From assembly GCA_016715865.1 (NCBI GenBank), contig JADJXM010000012.1, positions 264,014 to 328,013 on the forward strand: a DNA stretch of 64,000 nt, given 5' to 3'. The notes beneath the pieces were generated by a model that did not search any database, had not been told where the DNA came from, and saw only the letters and a list, made by a program, of their open reading frames with translations. Positions 57,653 to 64,000 of the stretch are shown here, in pieces. A program made the translations under genes and the position numbers. This stretch comes from Acidobacteriota bacterium (GTDB lineage: Bacteria; Acidobacteriota; Blastocatellia; RBC074). How positions within the stretch are numbered: position 1 is the stretch's first letter; every line of letters begins with the position of its first letter.

Positions 57653-57793
57653 TACCTCATCCCCGACGCCTGCATCAGTTCCGCGGCCTTCATCGCGCCG
57701 GCGAAGTTGAGTTGATTCGACGGATTGATGCCTCGCGCAATCAGCGGCAAGAACGCACCCAAAGGCAAGCGCTGGCATCGGATAAAAATCGCA
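57653..57793 (-). pseudogene. C-terminal gene remnant, unrecognised
   Basis: A minus-strand stretch reads RLPLGAFLPLIARGINPSNQLNFAGAMKAAELMQASGMR and a stop, with good coding bias but no start and no recognised family. The gap 57435-57883 otherwise holds no gene; frames on the other strand are shadows. Confidence 0.35.
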
Positions 57794-57883
57794 CTCTCCG
57801 TATTTATTCCGGCAGATTGCCCGCAAGTCTGCTTCTTGCTATCATATCGCTAGCACACTCTGAAAGTGAAAGGAATCAGTCTG

Positions 57884-58117
57884 ATGGCGCAAGTGTTGGT
57901 CAGGAATCTGGACGAATCAGTAGTTGAAAAATTGAAGGCCCGTGCAGCCGACAACGGTCGTTCACTGCAAGCCGAACTCAAGGCTATTCTTGAAGCGCAG
58001 GCGCAGTTAGTGAGCAAGGCAGAGGCGCGGATTATAGCGGCGCGGATTCGCCGTCGCATAGGTTCGCGGTCTCAGACCGATAGTGGAATATTGCAGGCGG
58101 AGGATCGCCTGCGATGA
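57884..58117 (+). CDS. FitA-like ribbon-helix-helix antitoxin
   Basis: A 77-residue protein: MAQVLVRNLDESVVEKLKARAADNGRSLQAELKAILEAQAQ is the ribbon-helix-helix of FitA/VapB antitoxins that partner with VapC PIN toxins. AAAGGA precedes the ATG at 57884. The stop overlaps the start of the collapsed toxin (ATGA), the normal arrangement, but the toxin is destroyed. Confidence 0.85.
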   Translation: MAQVLVRNLDESVVEKLKARAADNGRSLQAELKAILEAQAQLVSKAEARIIAARIRRRIGSRSQTDSGILQAEDRLR

Positions 58118-58212
58118 CACGCCAGGTGGTGACAGCTGATATAAGATTCTTTAATTCGATTCAGGAGACCCGCTATACCGCTCAGCTAATGTTAATCGCC
58201 GACCTGGCTTGA
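58114..58212 (+). pseudogene. VapC PIN toxin reduced to its two ends by an in-frame deletion
   Basis: A 32-codon frame, MTRQVVTADIRFFNSIQETRYTAQLMLIADLA. The first residues match a VapC start; the rest matches only the VapC C-terminal TADxRFYNxLQETRY...WIADL end. About 100 internal residues, including most active-site acids, are missing, yet frame and overlap with the antitoxin are kept. The antitoxin therefore survives alone. Confidence 0.65.
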
Positions 58213-58261
58213 AGCAGACAATCGATTTCTACGTTATTAGCCTTCCGGAACGCACACATCT

Positions 58262-58742
58262 TTAACCCTGCAGACTGGATTCGGCGCGTTCGATAACCTC
58301 CTGCACCGATAATTTGCCGGAAAACCATAGTACATTCAGTTCATCCGATACCTCTTTGCTGAGGGCCAGTTTTTTTGAAACAGCCAGGATCAGATTATCC
58401 AGTTTCGCATCTCTCACCTTGGCAATTTTCCTGCTCAGGTATTCCGGAGTCCAGAATCCGACAATTTCGAGATAGACTTTTACGGCCGAGAGGATCGTTT
58501 GAATCGCAAAGTGTGAAATCAGGGATCATGACCTCATTCCGTTCGACCGGGATCACCGCATCGGCTCGAGCGATCCGCCATGTGAGATCCTGTTTACGGC
58601 ATGCTTTCTCGAAATCCAGAGCGAAATCCCGTTCCAGATTGGAATCGAAATCCGGAAAGCGTCGAAAGTGAGAAACGAGTCTGCTCCGATCATCAAGGCG
58701 ATAAAAGTAACGCTCGCCTCTTTTGTTGATGACCGCTTCCAT
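58262..58742 (-). pseudogene. DUF790 (Bax1-type) nuclease fragment, frameshifted
   Basis: The upstream frame gives YRLDDRSRLVSHFRRFPDFDSNLERDFALDFEKA and VIPVERNEVMIPDFTL; the downstream frame continues TILSAVKVYLEIVGFWTPEYLSRKIAKVRDAKLDNLILAVSKK to a stop at 58262. Both match the C-terminal nuclease region of DUF790 proteins, which work with XPB-type helicases. The N-terminal half of the gene is missing and a frameshift lies near 58510. It is a relic. Confidence 0.65.
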
Positions 58743-58821
58743 CCGTCAGGTTCGACAACAAGCGTCATCGACTCGATTGTGATAGGCTTCAGATTGGCGA
58801 TTCCTCCTCTCGTTGATATTC

Positions 58822-58860
<39 letters not shown>

Positions 58861-58945
58861 TGCCTACCACTGCCTCTTGTTTTCAAATAACTTGCCTGTT
58901 TTCAGGCAATTTCATATGGGACAGGACTGATGCAGCTTATGTCTA

Positions 58946-59626
58946 TTATTTTTTCAGATCTTTGAAATCCCAGTTTTCACGTATGATTTGCCCGATTATT
59001 TCGCGACAGTTATCAAGAGACTGGCTGAGAGACAGTAAGCAGTTTCGAATCATCAAATATTCGCTATCGTCAAACAGCTGTCCCTCGTTGGGTACTTCCA
59101 TAACAGGATACGGTGCTCTTGTTTTATACCCAATAAATAGATCTATTTGGCCTTCAGGCAACCATTCTGTTGGCGTGTAATTATCCAGAAATACTTTAAC
59201 GATCTTGTCAATATTATGATCTTTAATACCGAATCGGGGCATCAAAGATTCCTCAAAGTAGCGAAGTAGTCCGATATCTCCTCTACTGACCCAGTCAAGT
59301 TCTTTGCCAAGCCCCGGGTAATAAATATCAATTACCGTCATGTTTACGTTTTTCAGGATGGACCCAAATTGCCTCAATTCTTTCAAAAAAAAGAATAAAA
59401 ACCTTTTATCTTCTTTGGTGATGCTCCCAGCTTTCTTCCAAGACGACTCAGAGAGTTGGACACAGTAACCAGAGAGTTTGGTCGCGCTTCCATATAATTC
59501 GAATAAACTGCCTATATCGATCAAGCTTAAACTATTGGCTTTTTTCTGAGCCAGTGATTCACGAACCTCTTTTAAAACTGCAAGAAAAAGATTTCCTAAA
59601 CTGGTGAAAGAAGTAAAGAGATCCAT
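58946..59626 (-). CDS. Hypothetical protein
   Basis: A 226-residue soluble, mostly helical protein without a signal peptide. Sequence such as YYPGLGKELDWVSRGDIGLLRYFEESLMPRFGI and NYTPTEWLPEGQIDLFIGYKTRAPYP is protein-like and unbroken. No family was recognised. It is AT-richer than the core genes, which suggests a horizontally acquired gene. The gap on its 5' side (59627-60083) holds only the propeller remnant. Confidence 0.55.
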   Translation of the reverse strand: MDLFTSFTSLGNLFLAVLKEVRESLAQKKANSLSLIDIGSLFELYGSATKLSGYCVQLSESSWKKAGSITKEDKRFLFFFLKELRQFGSILKNVNMTVIDIYYPGLGKELDWVSRGDIGLLRYFEESLMPRFGIKDHNIDKIVKVFLDNYTPTEWLPEGQIDLFIGYKTRAPYPVMEVPNEGQLFDDSEYLMIRNCLLSLSQSLDNCREIIGQIIRENWDFKDLKK

Positions 59627-59889
59627 AGGTTTCTATCCTTGTCTTTCTGGCGTAATTTGTCCATGTCAGATCTTCTCTTTGACGATTCCCAGGCAATGGT
59701 CGCATTTCTTTTTGATAGCGATGTTTGAGTACGTCAAGAAAGGTCTCCAAGGCTACGGAATGAGATCATGTCGCATAATCGTATTGCTCCGGTGAGAGAT
59801 CAGTCAAAAGGCGCCAATGCCTGGTTTTGGGCGGCGTGATTCTTTTTCCTCCAATTCGATCCGAGGTGTGACAGGCCCGGGCCCGGATA

Positions 59890-60055
59890 TCAGAGTCGTT
59901 TAATTATCGCAGTCCAGTTCATTACAACGCTGATGGAAGTAGAGTTTGTCTGTTCAAGTGTCGATCTGACGAGAAATCGCTGACCGTCCGGAGTGACACC
60001 ATAGTAACGCTTGTATGGGCCGGAAGCTTTCATCGCCGGAGCTGGAGCATCAATC
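59890..60055 (-). pseudogene. C-terminal remnant of a TolB/WD40-like propeller protein
   Basis: Minus-strand sequence reads YKRYYGVTPDGQRFLVRSTLEQTNSTSISVVMNWTAIIKRL and a stop, closely matching the end of the propeller gene at 62496 (YDRYYAVTPDGQRFLVKSVAEQTNST). Nothing of the rest of the gene remains. It suggests a tandem duplication of the kinase/propeller unit followed by deletion. Confidence 0.8.
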
Positions 60056-60083
60056 CTGGTTCAGAAGTCATGAGAGACCCAGA

Positions 60084-62312
<2,229 letters not shown>

Positions 62313-62495
62313 ATCCGATCCTAAGCCAGAAATCCCATAACCCCGGCAGGTTATTGGACGCGACTTTGCCGGTCGGGATTTTTATTGTCGATCAAGAGGA
62401 TATAGGCTCGTGTAAGAGTTTCATGGTCTGCATTATATGGCTGTTTAGTAATTCCAATTTCCGCTGATCACGGATCTTCTGTTCGCGTATCAGGC

Positions 62496-64000
62496 TTATT
62501 TTATCATTGCCGTCCAGTTCATGACTATCGAAATGGCAGTGGAGTTGGTCTGTTCCGCCACGGACTTCACCAGAAAGCGCTGACCATCAGGTGTGACTGC
62601 ATAGTATCGATCGTATTGACCTGCAGCCTGTGGGGTTTTGAGCCGGAAGAGTGGGCGTGGAACTCCTGCTTCAAACGAGCGGCCGCTCTTCACCTCTGCC
62701 GATATGAGTTTTCCGTCAGGACCAAGATAGAATAACTCCTGGCCGTCACGACGCCACTTAGGCTGGTACCCGCCTTGAGTCGAGACCACCCATTTGGATT
62801 CGGATACAGGGAAACTTCGAACGTAGATTTGCGGTCTGCCTGACTCATCTGAAGAGTAGGCAATCCACTTTCCGTTTGGCGAAAACATGCACAAGAGCTC
62901 GTTGGCTTCGCTTTGCAGCAATGAGAAAGGCTCGAGGTCTCCCTTTACAGGCAATACCCAAACGTCATCTCCTGTCTTCTCAGTTGAGCTGGAAAAGGTA
63001 AGGTACCGCCCGTCCTGCGACCAGTCATATGGGGTTTTGTTTGTTTTTGACTCAAAAAGCAACTCATCGCTGGAGGGGCTGTCTGTAGACTTCAGATACA
63101 GGTCATAATAGCCGCCGCGATTTGAGGCGAAGATGATTCGATTGCCGTCAGGAGACCAAACAGGTATCCAATCGGTCGCGGGGTTTGTCGTGAGCTGAGA
63201 TTTTATGCCGCTCGCGAGATCCATCAGCCAGACGTCCTGATTAGACATCTGTGAACTGCCGCCGTCAAACGCCAGTCTTGTGCCGTCGGGCGAGATTGCT
63301 GGACTGAGATTACTGCTATCAGATTCGATCTCCCCAATCTGAGCGCCCGTGCGATCAAACCACTGGAGCCGAGTCTTTTCGGGATCGCCGCTGTGGTAGG
63401 CCAGTATGCCATTTTCAGAGCTGGTCATCAGAAATACTTGTTGATTGATTGTTGGCGAGAGTTTCTCGAAATGTTCAGTAATCGAGATCGGCTCTCCCCT
63501 TGTGATAAGCTGCTGCGGGTCGAATGTCTGGGCCATTAGCTTGGCATCGCGCGCGAAGAGTAAATAGCCTGGGGGAGCATAGATAGCATTTGAATCGGCC
63601 CGAATCAAACGCCTCTTCTCATTTCTGTCGAGAGACCCGATATAAATTGCCTGGTTATCCGATGTGCCGCTTCTCACAAAATAGATGAATGAGCTCCATC
63701 GGGTAAGAAATGTGGCCACCGGTGAGACTGCTCCTTTCGTGACTGGTCAAGCCAGGTCAACGGTGAAGGCTCCCCGCCAGTCGCAGAAACGCGATAGAGT
63801 CCATGGCTGCTGTGATAGGGTGCAAAAACGATCACTCCATCCCGGTTCCAGGCGCCGCCGCGTCCGTTTCCAGCATCGCAGAGTATTTTGGGGGCGCCGC
63901 CGGAAGCCTCGATCCTTTTGAGCTTTCCTCCGGCGAAGAATCCGATCGATCGACTATCTGGAGACCAGAATGGGAAAATTGCACCTTCGGTTTCGCCAAG
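62496..64000 (-). pseudogene. WD40-like (TolB) beta-propeller protein, frameshifted, runs off the window
   Basis: The main frame (62496-63719) contains repeated PD40 propeller units: RLQWFDRTGAQIGEIESDSSNLSPAISPDGTRLAFDGG, IPVWSPDGNRIIFASNRGG, PYDWSQDGRYLTF and MFSPNGKWIAYSSDESGRPQIYVRSFP. Upstream, another frame continues from the right edge (FPFWSPDSRSIGFFAGGKLKRIEASGGAP to FLPDGAH); one A missing at about 63688-63689 joins them as FLPDGAHFIYFVRSG. In relatives this propeller is often the C-terminal half of a Ser/Thr kinase; the N-terminus is outside the window. The frameshift may be an error. Confidence 0.8.

Overview
The window looks like a chromosomal stretch of an Acidobacteriota bacterium, probably class Blastocatellia. 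The lineage markers are a giant secreted protein ending in a TIGR03437 (Solibacter-type) C-terminal domain, a Ser/Thr kinase fused to TPRs next to a WD40-like beta-propeller gene, CHAT-TPR and FecR-like proteins, and a family A DNA polymerase lacking the 5' nuclease. This assignment is inference; no rRNA gene is present.

Region 1 (1-29.4 kb) is ordinary core genome with intact genes. It holds a sugar-phosphate group (end of gmhA, a deoxyhypusine-synthase-like protein, suhB), an APC permease, an aminotransferase, nadK, a rhomboid protease, the short DNA polymerase I, a thioesterase, a methyltransferase, proS, a beta-carbonic anhydrase behind a poly-cysteine mini-ORF, a DUF1684 protein, tRNA-Cys, an rnr-alcohol dehydrogenase pair, a tandemly duplicated membrane coiled-coil gene, a 23S pseudouridine synthase, an aspartate-type aminotransferase, coaD, rsmD, galE, a pilN-pilO-pilP-like-pseudopilin cluster, recJ and a Dabb protein. 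Its intergenic DNA is rich in small repeats: a textbook MITE with target-site duplication, perfect REP-like hairpins, a 130-bp inverted pair around pilNO, and (GTAGAAA)n heptamer tracts. A 440-bp G/C homopolymer block inside coaD looks like an assembly artefact.

Region 2 (29.4-41.2 kb) begins at an intact tRNA-Pro with a strong promoter and ends at a copy of the tRNA-Pro 3' end. It is a defence-type island: a DUF3883 protein, a broken XRE regulator with a palindromic operator, a membrane protein and its decayed copy, two toxin-antitoxin pairs (PIN/UPF0175 and GNAT/DUF1778), and a tightly overlapping three-gene operon (unknown protein, double-HKD phospholipase-D-like protein, SNF2-type helicase). 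The helicase and the first gene carry single-base frameshifts.

Region 3 (41.2-56.6 kb) lies between the second and third tRNA-Pro 3'-end copies. It carries a CHAT-TPR caspase-like protein, an ECF-type sigma factor, a frameshifted membrane anti-sigma-like protein, two frameshifted paralogous secreted proteins, a 2300-residue M23-peptidase/Ig/InlB-repeat/TIGR03437 surface protein, and a FecR-like protein with an Ig domain. It could form a sigma-controlled cell-surface system.

Region 4 (56.6-64 kb) is a zone of gene decay (membrane protein, collapsed VapC behind an intact FitA-like antitoxin, DUF790 nuclease fragment, propeller-gene tail), followed by a Ser/Thr kinase-TPR protein and a propeller protein running off the end. 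Single-base frameshifts are concentrated in the second half of the window; several sit in short homopolymers, so some may be sequencing errors rather than true pseudogenes.
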